Positions 31,981 through 41,668 of a DNA stretch of 64,000 nucleotides are shown in pieces. Made by a program: the position numbers and the translations under genes. Position 1 is the stretch's first letter. Every line of letters begins with the position of its first letter. The stretch is from Paenibacillus amylolyticus. GTDB taxonomy: Bacteria > Bacillota > Bacilli > Paenibacillales > Paenibacillaceae. The DNA is taken from the NCBI RefSeq assembly GCF_029689945.1, contig NZ_CP121451.1, forward strand, positions 5,084,001 to 5,148,000, in the 5' to 3' direction. The notes under the pieces are model-generated. The model ran no database searches and was not told the origin of the DNA. It worked only from the letters and a program-made list of their open reading frames with translations.

Positions 31981-33150
31981 TTAGGCCTTGCTGGTTATAC
32001 CTTGGCGAAGCTGACGTTCCAGTTCTTCCTGATCCACGAGCAATATATCACTTTCATCTCCTGGTGCAGGCGAGATCTGTGTACCATCCGGAATAACCAA
32101 TCCTTCGGAGATAATCGCTCGATGAATGCGCACATTTTGCCCGATCTTCACCCTTGGCATGATGACCGAATCGATCACGGCGCTGTTCTCTCCCACTTCA
32201 ATTCCATAGAACAATACAGAATGATTGACCTCCCCATGTACAACACTGCCTTCACTGATAATGCAATTTCGCACCTTGGCGGAAGGCGAGATGTATTGTG
32301 CAGGTTGGTTCGGATTACGTGTAAAGATACGCCAGTCCGGATCATTCAGATTAAACGGTGTGTCTTCGTCCAGCAGATCCATATTGGATTCCCACAGACT
32401 GCGAATGGTACCTACGTCTTTCCAGTACCCTTCGAATGGATATGCATATAGGGATTTTTCGTTTTCAAGCAACAAAGGAATGATATCTTTACCAAAATCG
32501 TAGGAGGTGGATGCCTGTTGTTCATCCTGGATCAGGAAACGTTTCAGTACATCCCACTTGAAGAGATAGATACCCATGGAAGCGAGTGTGCTCTTGGGCT
32601 CAGGAGGTTTTTCTTCAAATTCATAGATGCTATAGTCATCGTTGGTGTTCAGCACGCCGAAGCGGCTCGCTTCTTCCAATGAGACATCAATGACGGATAT
32701 GGTGCAATCCGCATCTTTTTCCTTGTGATACTGAAGCATTTTTTCGTAGTCCATCTTATAGATATGATCCCCTGACAGAATGAGCACATGCTCAGGATCG
32801 AATTGTTCAATAAAGTTCAGGTTACGGAAGATCGCATCCGCTGTACCACGGTACCAGTTGCTTCCATCTTCACGTTCATGTGGAGGAAGTACATACACTC
32901 CGCCGTTTTTACGATCCAGATCCCAGTCACTGCCAATGCCAATATAGGAATGCAAGACAAGTGGTTCATATTGCGTCAATACACCCACTGTATCAATACC
33001 AGAATTAGAACAGTTACTCAGCGGAAAATCAATGATTCGGTAGGTGCCCCCAAAATATACAGCTGGCTTAGCCAGTGATTTGGTTAATCCTTTTAACCTC
33101 TTACCTTGCCCTCCGGCAAGCAGCATCGCTACAACTTCTTTTTTCGCCAT
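31981..33150 (-). CDS. glgC: Glucose-1-phosphate adenylyltransferase, catalytic GlgC subunit
   Basis: 389 residues; GAGGAGG precedes two adjacent ATG codons (33153 and 33150), the second having the better spacing. The nucleotide loop is [16 protein letters not shown], followed by [33 protein letters not shown] and the acidic metal site in [13 protein letters not shown]; the beta-helix repeats are at the C terminus. It makes ADP-glucose from glucose-1-phosphate and ATP, the committed step of glycogen synthesis. First gene of a glgC-glgD(-glgP) operon. Confidence 0.95.
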   Translation of the reverse strand: MAKKEVVAMLLAGGQGKRLKGLTKSLAKPAVYFGGTYRIIDFPLSNCSNSGIDTVGVLTQYEPLVLHSYIGIGSDWDLDRKNGGVYVLPPHEREDGSNWYRGTADAIFRNLNFIEQFDPEHVLILSGDHIYKMDYEKMLQYHKEKDADCTISVIDVSLEEASRFGVLNTNDDYSIYEFEEKPPEPKSTLASMGIYLFKWDVLKRFLIQDEQQASTSYDFGKDIIPLLLENEKSLYAYPFEGYWKDVGTIRSLWESNMDLLDEDTPFNLNDPDWRIFTRNPNQPAQYISPSAKVRNCIISEGSVVHGEVNHSVLFYGIEVGENSAVIDSVIMPRVKIGQNVRIHRAIISEGLVIPDGTQISPAPGDESDILLVDQEELERQLRQGITSKA

Positions 33151-33184
33151 CATTACAGCCTCCTCGACGTGCATTCGTTCTGAT

Positions 33185-33405
33185 TCATTTCAGAGCCCAT
33201 AATCGATATTCTGTTGTGTGGACACTGTTGTCTTGATTAGGAGCATGCTGTACAGATGTATAACCGGATGAATCATCTTGCCGTTGAACTTCTTGGATTG
33301 TGAAGCCTGAAATAGAGATGTTACTGGTGTAGAATTGCCCGAACTGACTTACAGAGGTGAATGTTAGCTGCAGAACTTAAGGTGTAGCTCGTGCCAATGA
33401 AATAG
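33185..33405 (-). pseudogene. Degraded coding remnant upstream of glgC
   Basis: On the minus strand an open stretch without start codon ends in TGA at 33185 and reads TFTSVSQFGQFYTSNISISG and then FTIQEVQRQDDSSGYTSV. A preceding stretch in a shifted frame reads VVYFIGTSYTLSSAA. The residue pattern looks like the end of a secreted beta-rich protein, but no family is recognised. It lies at the left edge of the AT-rich island, so it may be a truncated resident gene. The rest of the 33151-33776 gap (from about 33410) is AT-rich and shows no gene. Confidence 0.3.
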
Positions 33406-33745
33406 ACTACTCCTATTTAACATTAAACACGAAATGGACTGGGGAATCTTACTGGAAAACATCGACATCAAGTTATGGGTGAGATTACCCTTTTGCATGC
33501 CGTTGTTATTTATATTGTATTCGATATAAGGGAATCAAACTCCTTTTGGAAAATTCATGGTAAAAGTGTGACACTACTAGAACCATAATCCTACAAATCC
33601 AAAAATGCAGGTCTTACGAATCAGGAAATGGCAATTTATTTGTAAATTTTTAGAGGATTATATAGAAAAGTGTCGAATAATAGAATAAAGGATGAACGTA
33701 ATAATTAGAAATTGCTCAATGCAGTGTATCAAAGATTTACATACT

Positions 33746-33770
33746 AATAACTATAAATTATTTGGAGGTT
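33746..33770 (+). other. Left copy of the 25-bp repeat; candidate recombination half-site with RBS
   Basis: These 25 bases are identical, in opposite orientation, to 37172-37196. The sequence consists of AATAA, a 7-base spacer CTATAAA and the arm TTATTTGGAGG plus TT. Its GGAGG (33764-33768) is the ribosome binding site for the TTG at 33777. The left arm matches the right-end palindrome only in its inner AATAA, so this would be an asymmetric site. Confidence 0.55.
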
Positions 33771-33776
33771 ACTGAT

Positions 33777-36156
33777 TTGCAAGCAAACGATAACAATTCA
33801 CTATATCAGTTTCAAGAAAAAACGATTAAAAACATTAAAGATATCATCCAAAATGAGTTTAAACTCAAACTAAAGGGAAAGCCACAAAGTGGAAAAACCA
33901 CAATAATCAATCACCTTGAAGTTGAAGGATATAAAACGTGCATTGTTTCTGGTAGTATTGAAAAAAATCCGAGGAATTGGGAGCATTCAGAGACTCGCCG
34001 TTATATGAGATAAATAATAGAATGGTTTATCCTCTTAACTCTGTTATGGAGATCGTAGCATCTTTATTTCAGGTAGAAGGCGTAATTAATGGAGTAAAGA
34101 ATTTGATCAACCAATATGTCGCCTCAGATTATTCCCAGTTAGTAGCCCAGATAAATAAATATAAGAGATTATTAATTATCGATAACGTTAGTTTAATGGA
34201 CAACACCTCCATTTGTTTTATCAATGATATTGTGAATCACTGCGAAAAGTACCCCAATCTAAAAATTATTATCGTTGAAGATTCAACGGAGGAAACCCTT
34301 ATAACGTTTGAGAAAGAGACTGACTATGTTCAAGTTTGTCATATGACGAAGAAAGACTACCAAAGACTAGGAATAGCAAAAAATCCGCTGTACGAGGATA
34401 TCCCGCTCTCAACGCTGATGGAATACGCCATGAGTCAACAAGAAGAGTCAATTAATGATTATATCTACAACGATTATAAGCACACGATAAACCAAATCAA
34501 TAATGAGAGGGAAAAGAAAGCAGTCATCAGCACATTGTTATTTTACCGCTCCATTTCTCATGAAAAATGGTGTGATTATCAAAATATTAACAATTTCCTC
34601 TGGCACAATAATATCTTTGAGACAAATGAACATATACAGGAATTGCTGAAGATTGGATTAATGGAACTTTCTACCGACCATAAATTCATCAGCCTTCATG
34701 ACAAATATTACCCATTACTCGTCAAGCATTTCCCTACGGGTAATGCTGAGGACAGGTCATATATTTATTTGGACTATGTTGAGAAAAATGCTCCATTTTT
34801 ATATTATGAAAAATATCAGCATTACCATTTTATCGGCAATAATGAATTGGCAGTAAAAAATGCTGTACTGGCTTATTCTCAACGTATGAGAGAGGAAGGC
34901 GCTTCGCAAATCACCGAAGAACTGTTGAAATTTATTGGACAAAATGAAAGTTTGCAAGCAATGTTAAAAAAACTGTATACAAGCTACTGTTCAAACCAGT
35001 ATAGTGTGGCATTTCATGTTGCAGATTCGTTCTTGGAAAACATGCAAGGGAACTTTTACAGTTATTCGATTGAGATAATAGGAGAAATTAGTTACCTAAG
35101 AGCACTGTCGTTACTGAGATCTATAAACAGGCCAACGCTAAATACTCGGTACGTTGAACATGAGGATATCCACTTTATCCAAAGAATATTAGATGCGTTG
35201 GGAGATATCAATGTGGATCTCTCCTCACGTCTTAGAGAGTCTCTTATGTTATTGAGCAATAACAATTTGAAGAATAATGAAGGACACCAAATTGTGACTC
35301 AAATTTTTGATAATTTATATAAAACATATCAAATACAAATATTCGCTACTCCGCCAAAGTATATGAGTTTCTGGCAGATCCGCCAAGCTGTGCTTCTCTC
35401 TAAAATAAACCTTTTAAAAACTGACCGTTTTACAAATAACGCCACCGTGCTAGAGCGTTCCTTTTTACTTTTACAGCAGTACAAAGATAAGTATCATAAA
35501 TACTATCTGAAGCTAGCTTGCAATTATGCAGGAAGTCTCTTCATGCACGGAGAGTATACAAAGGCTGCTCGCATAACGGAAGAAGCGATCTCTTTTATAG
35601 AACAAAGGGAATCCGCAATCTTTGGGGAGTCGTATACCAGTTAAATTGTGTTATTAGAACGATTTTGAATCAGGGTGACAACGATACATTTAACTCATAT
35701 AACGAACAGATATGGCAAGACGAAGTAGCTAGAAGTAACTTGCATGAAGAATTTATTTGTATCTCAAATTACGCATTATTGCTGCTATCACTTGATGATC
35801 CTTGTAAAACCCGAGATGCTGCACAATATTTGGAAGAAACCTTAAAGTATACTAATGAATTCACAGATCCATACGATCTCTACCTACTAACAACAAATTT
35901 AGGCGTTGCAACATACTTAAGTGGCGATATAGAACAAGCTATCACTACGGAAAAACAATGTGAGTCAATACTGGCAAGAGGTATTGCATACTTTGATAAT
36001 GATTTACTGCGTAAAAGGCACGAGGCTCTGTTATATTATTATCAACATAATAAAAACAGGAGCCATGTTCTCCAAATTTTGAATGATACAAATGATTATA
36101 ATTCTAATTACTATAGAATTGGGCTTTTCTCTAACATTGAGTATTGGGCTGACTGA
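33777..36156 (+). CDS. P-loop NTPase with helical-repeat C-terminal region (STAND-like), two frameshifts
   Basis: The TTG at 33777 follows GGAGG with 8 bases spacing. Residues 34-42 are a Walker A loop GKPQSGKTT; RLLIIDNVSLMDN (coded around 34165-34205) is a likely Walker B. After the NTPase core comes a long alpha-helical region without catalytic motifs that looks like TPR-type repeats (AKNAVLAYSQRM, YTKAARITEEAISFIEQ, LTTNLGVATYLSGDIEQAIT). Frame breaks at about 33975-33981 and about 35621-35628 are each repaired by one added base, giving about 793 residues. The architecture (ATPase plus superhelical sensor) is that of STAND proteins, used in bacterial signalling and antiphage defence; no effector domain is recognised at either end. 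The gene is AT-rich compared with its surroundings and converges with the ATP-grasp gene. Confidence 0.65.
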
Positions 36157-37166
36157 TGAATTAACTTTGTACCAATCAACGCCTTGTAGAGGGCATAGGG
36201 ATCATTGGGAAACAATTCACGGAATACGGTGTAGCATGAACTGTGACTGGAGATTAGAGGCAAAGCAGCAATATCAAAAAGCCATGGCTCGCCTTTCTCA
36301 TCCACAATAAAATCAACTCTACACAAGCCATCCGCCTGTAAAGCGGACATTAGTTTCTCAACCGATGTTTGGAGCTTGTTTATTTGCTTCGCATCTTTGA
36401 TGAGTTCGAATCCATACTTGTTGCTGTCTACTTCATAATCGGATAAAAAACTTTTTTCTTTTGTTATCTCTACTGGCAGTAACGGAACGGGGCGCATGTT
36501 TTTTATCAACACTGGCACTTCGACTTCGGTTCCCGATATATACTCCTGTATCAGGATCGGTTGCTGAAATTCATTGTACAGATTAACCACTACTTCCTTA
36601 AGCGTGCTCCTGTCTTTAACTAGAGTTACGCCTTTAGCAGAACATTCATATGAAGGTTTAACGATGTACTGCTTATGTTCCATATGTTCAAAGATTTCGT
36701 AATTTTGATTTGTAAAGGCAACAGTATGGGGAACCTTCACATAGTTTTTAGCTATATCATAGTAATGCATTTTATTTTGCAATAAAGCTAATGTATACCC
36801 GTCGCAAGTCAAGTTATGTACATTGTGAAGACTTGAAAAGTTTGGTATGAACGATCGTCTGTTAATATCAATTCCGATTTGTGCTGTGGAATAAAGGAAT
36901 ATTTTATGGGAGTCAGAAGTCGTTAAGTTATTCAGAATAATATCTCCTACGAAGGTTGAGGGATTATTATAAAAAATATAATTTTCAGATGAATTCTGAA
37001 ATCCCTTCTCAATTTCCCTAGCTTCCGACTCTTCCAAATATCCAGAATTAGCTTTAGTGTATAATTTACTACCATTGATAAAAACAACGGTATATTTTCC
37101 ACTGTATGACTGAGAAAATGTAATTAATTCATTTAGCTCTTGTTGCAATTGTGAATGGCTTTCCAA
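36111..37166 (-). CDS. ATP-grasp protein (D-Ala-D-Ala ligase-like fold) of the recombinase-linked cassette
   Basis: 351 residues from a TTG at 37166 with GGAGG 7 bases upstream. Residues 165-220 hold the ATP-binding half (QYIVKPSYECSAKGVTLVKD, LIQEYISGTEVEVPVL) and 282-303 the second half (CRVDFIVDEKGEPWLFDIAA, then LP). In D-Ala-D-Ala ligases the last metal motif is NExN; here it reads FDIAALP, so the Glu is Asp and the Asn is Ala, which may alter metal binding. Residues 1-120 are not recognised. Family members form amide or peptide bonds via acyl-phosphate; the substrate here is unknown. Its 3' end overlaps that of the NTPase gene by 46 bp. Codon use and AT content match the NTPase and recombinase genes. 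Confidence 0.72.
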   Translation of the reverse strand: MESHSQLQQELNELITFSQSYSGKYTVVFINGSKLYTKANSGYLEESEAREIEKGFQNSSENYIFYNNPSTFVGDIILNNLTTSDSHKIFLYSTAQIGIDINRRSFIPNFSSLHNVHNLTCDGYTLALLQNKMHYYDIAKNYVKVPHTVAFTNQNYEIFEHMEHKQYIVKPSYECSAKGVTLVKDRSTLKEVVVNLYNEFQQPILIQEYISGTEVEVPVLIKNMRPVPLLPVEITKEKSFLSDYEVDSNKYGFELIKDAKQINKLQTSVEKLMSALQADGLCRVDFIVDEKGEPWLFDIAALPLISSHSSCYTVFRELFPNDPYALYKALIGTKLIHQSAQYSMLEKSPIL

Positions 37167-37169
37167 ATT

Positions 37170-37206
37170 AAAACCTCCAAATAATTTATAGTTATTTGGA
37201 GGTTTT
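37170..37206. other. 15-7-15 palindrome; candidate tyrosine-recombinase core site with RBS
   Basis: Arms AAAACCTCCAAATAA (37170-37184) and TTATTTGGAGGTTTT (37192-37206) are perfect complements separated by 7 bases, the geometry of dif/att core sites bound by two recombinase protomers. It lies 3 bases after the recombinase stop codon, and on the minus strand its GGAGG serves the ATP-grasp TTG start. Positions 37172-37196 repeat the left site in inverted orientation. It could also act as a terminator or as an RBS-masking hairpin. Confidence 0.6.
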
Positions 37207-37209
37207 TCT

Positions 37210-38148
37210 CTACACTTTTAAGTTATTTCTCGGATTAAACCTCGAGAGCACATCTTTCTTCCGCTTAACAGAAACTTCTGTGTATATTTGCGTGGTGCTG
37301 ACATTGGTATGCCCGAGAATCTCCTGCACTGATCGCAAATCTGCACCATTGTTCAGAAGATGTGTAGCAAAGCTGTGCCTTAGGTAGTGAGGAGTTGATT
37401 TTTTGCTAACCTTAGACAAGTCCCTATATTTGGAGTAAATATCTTCAATGGAATAAATCGAAAGTCGATCACCATACTTATTGATAAACAAAGCATTAGA
37501 CTTGGAATCAAAATGCTCGCGAGCATGCAGCCAAGTTTTAATCTTAAGGATTACCTCGTTACTCGAAATATACAATAAGCGCTCTTTACGTCCTTTCCCA
37601 AAGATCAACACAGTTTTCTCTTCGAGATCAATATGCTCCATATCAATATTCACCAGTTCTCCGATACGAATTCCAATAACATAGAGCAGTTCAATAATAG
37701 CATCGTTGCGAAGGTTAATTCTTCTTCTAAAACTTGTGTGTAATTGTTTCATATGCTCCTGTGGTGCATTTAATAATTTTTCAATCTCATTTACAGACAG
37801 TGTCTTTGGAATGCGCCTTGCCGTTTTAAATTTTTTTCCGAAACCAATAATTGGGGACTCGTCAATATCACCATTTTGAACCAAATAATTAAAAAATGCT
37901 TTGAAGCATATGTACTTTCTCTTAATGGTCGAGTCTTTAAGTGTGTGTTCACTGTTTAATTGCTCCAGATACATGCGTATATTTTCTCTGGTTACCTCAT
38001 GGATATGTTTAGTATCGAACCATTCTACAAGCCTGTTGAGATCAGACAGATAGGCTTTAATGGATTTAAGGGATAGGTTTCGCTCTACGCTTAAATAAGT
38101 CTCATATTGCTTAATATAGTTGTTTAGGTTACTTGTACTAAGTCTCAT
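37210..38148 (-). CDS. Tyrosine recombinase (XerC/XerD-like integrase)
   Basis: 312 residues from the ATG at 38148 ([10 protein letters not shown]), with AGGAGG 4 bases upstream. Residues 5-95 form the SAM-like N-terminal core-binding domain; the catalytic domain has Arg161 (IGIRIGEL), Lys186 region ([10 protein letters not shown]), His254-Arg257 ([16 protein letters not shown]), His280 ([13 protein letters not shown]) and Tyr289, so all catalytic residues are present. This is larger and more diverged than housekeeping XerC/XerD and lacks the extra helix of integron integrases. Its stop is followed at once by the palindrome 37170-37206 and, 43 bases on, by the ATP-grasp gene in the same direction. 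Likely acts on the repeated sites that flank the cassette (inference). Confidence 0.88.
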   Translation of the reverse strand: MRLSTSNLNNYIKQYETYLSVERNLSLKSIKAYLSDLNRLVEWFDTKHIHEVTRENIRMYLEQLNSEHTLKDSTIKRKYICFKAFFNYLVQNGDIDESPIIGFGKKFKTARRIPKTLSVNEIEKLLNAPQEHMKQLHTSFRRRINLRNDAIIELLYVIGIRIGELVNIDMEHIDLEEKTVLIFGKGRKERLLYISSNEVILKIKTWLHAREHFDSKSNALFINKYGDRLSIYSIEDIYSKYRDLSKVSKKSTPHYLRHSFATHLLNNGADLRSVQEILGHTNVSTTQIYTEVSVKRKKDVLSRFNPRNNLKV

Positions 38149-38261
38149 GATGCCTCCTGATGTCGATGTCATATGTTGCCAATGGCCCGACCTACATTAT
38201 TACGCATTGAACTCCATTTGTGAAGATGCTCAAAGGCATATATCAATATTCGAGAATTGAA

Positions 38262-38293
38262 AAAACAAAAAAGAGCCGGATTATCTCCGACTC
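38262..38293 (-). terminator. Rho-independent terminator of the alcohol dehydrogenase gene
   Basis: On the minus strand GAGTCGGA and TCCGGCTC (one G-T pair) close a 5-base loop and are followed by TTTTTTGTTTTTT. It lies 14 bp after the stop at 38307 and marks the edge of the normal chromosomal sequence next to the island. Confidence 0.82.
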
Positions 38294-38306
38294 GATAGGT
38301 TTGCAT

Positions 38307-39458
38307 TTACATAATTTTGCGGAACAGCTCCATCACTTCATCCTTGGACGGCTGATATGGGTTACCTGGTGCACAGGCATCTTTCATCGCATTATCGGCA
38401 AGCAGTTCCACATCCGGGTCGTTCACACCCAGTTCAGACAATTTCTCAGGGATACCTACTTCCTTCGATAGCTGACGGATGGCTTCAATGACGTAATCCG
38501 AACATTCCTCATCACTTCTACCCTTCACATCCATACCGATCGCTTTGGCTATGTGACGGAATTTGCCCGGTACATGCTTGGCATTCAACTCCTCTACATA
38601 GGGGAGCAACATGGCGTTGCATACACCATGCGGCAGATCATATACGCCACCCAGCTGATGCGCCATCGCGTGGACATAACCCAGACCCGCATTATTAAAA
38701 GCAATTCCACCGAGGAAACATGCGTACGTCATATGTTCCCGCGCTTCCAGATCACTGCCGTCTCTCACGGCTCTGGGTAAATATTCAAAGATCAGTTCAA
38801 CAGCCGCGGCAGCTGTCGCACTTGTCACTGTAAATCCTCCAGGCGTAACCATCGCTTCCACGGCATGGGTCAATGCATCCATTCCTGTGGCTGCTGTGAG
38901 ACTTGCAGGTTTGCTGAGCATCAGCTCCGGATCATTAACCGACAGGGAGACCAGACTGTTGCGGTCCACCATCACCATCTTCACTTTACGTTCCTCATCT
39001 GTAATCACGTAGTTTATTGTCACCTCGCTCGATGTGCCAGCCGTTGTGTTAAAAGCCACAAGTGGCACGGACTTATGTTTCGATTGATGCAATCCTTCAT
39101 ATTCACGGATATGTCCACCGTTCGTTGCTACAATGCCAATACCTTTGGCAGCATCCTGCGGTGAACCTCCGCCTATCGATATAATGGCGTCACAGCCATG
39201 ATCCTGGAATATTCGAAGTCCGTCATGTACATTCTGACATGTTGGATTAGGCTGAACCTCATCATATACAACATAGTCTAACCCTGATTTTCTTAATATA
39301 GACAGTACCTGCTCTGCAACGCCTGAAGTAATCAATTGACGATCACTTACCACGAGTGCTTTGCGAATACTCATCTGCTCAATCATCTGGCCTGCTTCCT
39401 GTAAACATCCTCTCCCCATCAAGTTCACGGGCGGAACATAATATGCATGTGTTGCCAT
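38307..39458 (-). CDS. Iron-containing alcohol dehydrogenase
   Basis: 383 residues with AGGAGG before the ATG. NAD-binding part: IISIGGGSPQDAAKGI; iron-site part: ATGMDALTHAVEAMV, GYVHAMAHQLGGVYDLPHG, with the His residues of the group III family in place. Full length for the YiaY/methanol-dehydrogenase-like subfamily, which oxidises primary alcohols or reduces aldehydes with NAD(H). Own terminator, no operon partner, so substrate cannot be told from context. Confidence 0.92.
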   Translation of the reverse strand: MATHAYYVPPVNLMGRGCLQEAGQMIEQMSIRKALVVSDRQLITSGVAEQVLSILRKSGLDYVVYDEVQPNPTCQNVHDGLRIFQDHGCDAIISIGGGSPQDAAKGIGIVATNGGHIREYEGLHQSKHKSVPLVAFNTTAGTSSEVTINYVITDEERKVKMVMVDRNSLVSLSVNDPELMLSKPASLTAATGMDALTHAVEAMVTPGGFTVTSATAAAAVELIFEYLPRAVRDGSDLEAREHMTYACFLGGIAFNNAGLGYVHAMAHQLGGVYDLPHGVCNAMLLPYVEELNAKHVPGKFRHIAKAIGMDVKGRSDEECSDYVIEAIRQLSKEVGIPEKLSELGVNDPDVELLADNAMKDACAPGNPYQPSKDEVMELFRKIM

Positions 39459-39587
39459 TTGAACCAGCCTCCTGTAAGCCCTGATTTACTATCTACATTG
39501 TAACTGAATCCGTTTTCAGATATAGTGAAATAAATCACAATGAGTCCGACAAATGTTACACTGGAAGTTGATTTTCTCCCCTAATGA

Positions 39588-39628
39588 ATAAGACGACCCA
39601 GACACCCAAAGGTCTCCAAGCCGTCTTA
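39588..39628 (-). terminator. Hairpin after the M3 oligoendopeptidase gene
   Basis: TAAGACGACCCAGAC (39589-39603) pairs with GGTCTCCAAGCCGTCTTA with a few mismatches. It lies in the gap between the start of the alcohol dehydrogenase gene and the stop of the peptidase gene (39714). Confidence 0.6.
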
Positions 39629-39713
39629 CTTATCGATCTTATCGCTTTACCCACTACTTATTCCTTACCCAAAGGTACTTTCACACGTTCACTAAATGCA
39701 TCTTTATAAAGGT

Positions 39714-41408
39714 TTACAGCGCCTTATCGTTCACACCGTCTAGCCATGCCTCAATATCGCCGATTACAGAGGAAACACAACCGTCCTCAAATGGTGAATT
39801 CAATCCAGCCAGTTCAACCAATCCGGTGAAGGATAGGCTTCCTCCCGCTTTGCACAATGTCAGATAGTCGGCCCATGCGGACTTCATGTCCTCATTGCTG
39901 CGTTTCCAGAACTGGAATGCACAGATTTGAGCAAGCGTATAGTCGATATAATAGAATGGCGATGAGAAAATGTGACCCTGCTTGTGCCAGAATCCACCTT
40001 GCTCCAGATACGCATTATCTTTGTAATTGATATGTGGCAGATAGGTCTTCTCAATGTTGCGCCAAGCCTGTTTGCGCTCCGTTGGAGTCGCATCCGGATT
40101 AGCATATACAAAATGCTGGAATTCATCCACGGCTACGCCATACGGAATGAACAACAGACCGGAAGACAGGTGATCGAACTTATACTTGTCCGTATCTTCC
40201 TCGAAGAACAATTGCATCCACGGCCATGTGAAGAACTCCATGCTCATCGAATGAATCTCAGCCGATTCATACGTCGGCCAGTTATACTCAGGCACGGCAA
40301 AATCACGGCTCTCATACACCTGGAAAGCATGACCTGCTTCATGCGTCAATACATCAATATCACCCGATGTACCGTTGAAGTTGGAGAAGATAAACGGCAC
40401 TTTGTAATCGTTCAGGAACGTACAATATCCGCCGCCCTGTTTACCTTTTTTGCTGACCAGATCCATAAGCTCGTTCTCGGTCATCATCTGGAAAAATGCA
40501 TCCGTCTCTGGCGATAATTCAGCGTACATTTTCTTACCATTATTAATAATCCAGTCCGCATCACCCTTAGGTGTCGGGTTACCCGTCTTGAATCTGAAGC
40601 CCTGATCGTAATAATACAGTGTATCCACATCAATCCGATTACGCTGGCGCTCTCTGAGCTTGGTCGCTACAGGTACAATAAAATCACGAACTTGTGCCCG
40701 GAAGTTGGCTACCATTTCTGCGTTGTAATCCGTACGGTTCATGCGATCATAGCCGAGTTCCACGTAGCTTGGATAGCCCAGTTTCTTCGCGATCTGTGTA
40801 CGTACTTTAACCAGTTCATCGTAAATGCGATCGAATTCAGCCTCATGTTCAGCCATGAACGTGTATCTGGCTTCCGAAGCACGCTCCCGCATGGAGCGAT
40901 CCGTGGATAGTTCAAATGGATGAAGCTGTGGCAACGTGCGCTCTTCACCTTCGAATGGAATTTTGGCCGAAGCGATCAACTGATTGTATTCGGTGGAAAG
41001 TTTGTTCTCCTTCTGGAGTTCTTCAATAATTTCCGGGCTGAATGTTTTCAGCGAAAGATCCGCCAGCTGGAACAGCTGTGAACCCCATTTTTGTTCCAAT
41101 TCATGACGGAATTTTGAGTTAACCAGTGCACGGTAAAAATCCGTAATATATTCCTGAACTACCGGTGCGTTCTCATCCAGAAATTCGTTCTCCGCCTTGT
41201 AAAATTCATCATTGGTATCAATGGAATGACGGATGTAGACCAATTGGGCTTGCGTCTCAAAATCACTGCGCAGCGCGTTAATCTGATCCACGACCCCACT
41301 CTGTTCCTCAACCGTTGCCGCAGCTTCAAAACTGCTCAACAGCTCACCGAAAGATGTCTTGATATGTTCCAGATTCGGACGTGTATACGTATACTCACTA
41401 AATTTCAT
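39714..41408 (-). CDS. M3-family oligoendopeptidase (PepF-like)
   Basis: 564 residues, AAAGGG before the ATG. The zinc site is LTHEAGHAFQVYESR (HExxH plus downstream Glu in YESAEIHSMSMEFF). The family cleaves short peptides in the cytoplasm. HFVYANPDATPTERKQAW and KQGHIFSSPFYYIDYTLAQ are typical of the M3 group with about 560-570 residues in Bacillales. Not visibly in an operon. Confidence 0.93.
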   Translation of the reverse strand: MKFSEYTYTRPNLEHIKTSFGELLSSFEAAATVEEQSGVVDQINALRSDFETQAQLVYIRHSIDTNDEFYKAENEFLDENAPVVQEYITDFYRALVNSKFRHELEQKWGSQLFQLADLSLKTFSPEIIEELQKENKLSTEYNQLIASAKIPFEGEERTLPQLHPFELSTDRSMRERASEARYTFMAEHEAEFDRIYDELVKVRTQIAKKLGYPSYVELGYDRMNRTDYNAEMVANFRAQVRDFIVPVATKLRERQRNRIDVDTLYYYDQGFRFKTGNPTPKGDADWIINNGKKMYAELSPETDAFFQMMTENELMDLVSKKGKQGGGYCTFLNDYKVPFIFSNFNGTSGDIDVLTHEAGHAFQVYESRDFAVPEYNWPTYESAEIHSMSMEFFTWPWMQLFFEEDTDKYKFDHLSSGLLFIPYGVAVDEFQHFVYANPDATPTERKQAWRNIEKTYLPHINYKDNAYLEQGGFWHKQGHIFSSPFYYIDYTLAQICAFQFWKRSNEDMKSAWADYLTLCKAGGSLSFTGLVELAGLNSPFEDGCVSSVIGDIEAWLDGVNDKAL

Positions 41409-41668
41409 TTATGTACACCCTTTCCTGTTTGGCAGAATTTCGGGAGTATCCCGAGTGAAACTACCCCCTATTATACAAAAGAGCAGCTAAAAAATCCCAT
41501 CTTTACGAAAAATATTTGTCCATTGGTCAAATTGCACAACATGAATCGTTACATATATTACGTGTTAATGTTAGGTAAGTCTATCCAAATTCCTCAACAC
41601 AAATAAGCCCGCCTCGCGTTAGCGAAGCCAGCTTATAGGTTGTCGTTTCTTTTCACATTTCAAAAAAA

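Noticed and set aside
37170..37206. Palindrome read only as a rho-independent terminator of the recombinase gene.
   Set aside because: It ends in T on both strands and could terminate, but it also contains the RBS of the next gene and is repeated in part at 33746-33770 in front of another gene, which a plain terminator would not explain. Both functions remain possible.
37210..38148. Integron integrase or housekeeping XerC/XerD.
   Set aside because: The extra helix of IntI enzymes is absent, no attC array follows, and the AT-rich context and adjacent palindrome fit a cassette-specific recombinase better than the chromosome-dimer system.
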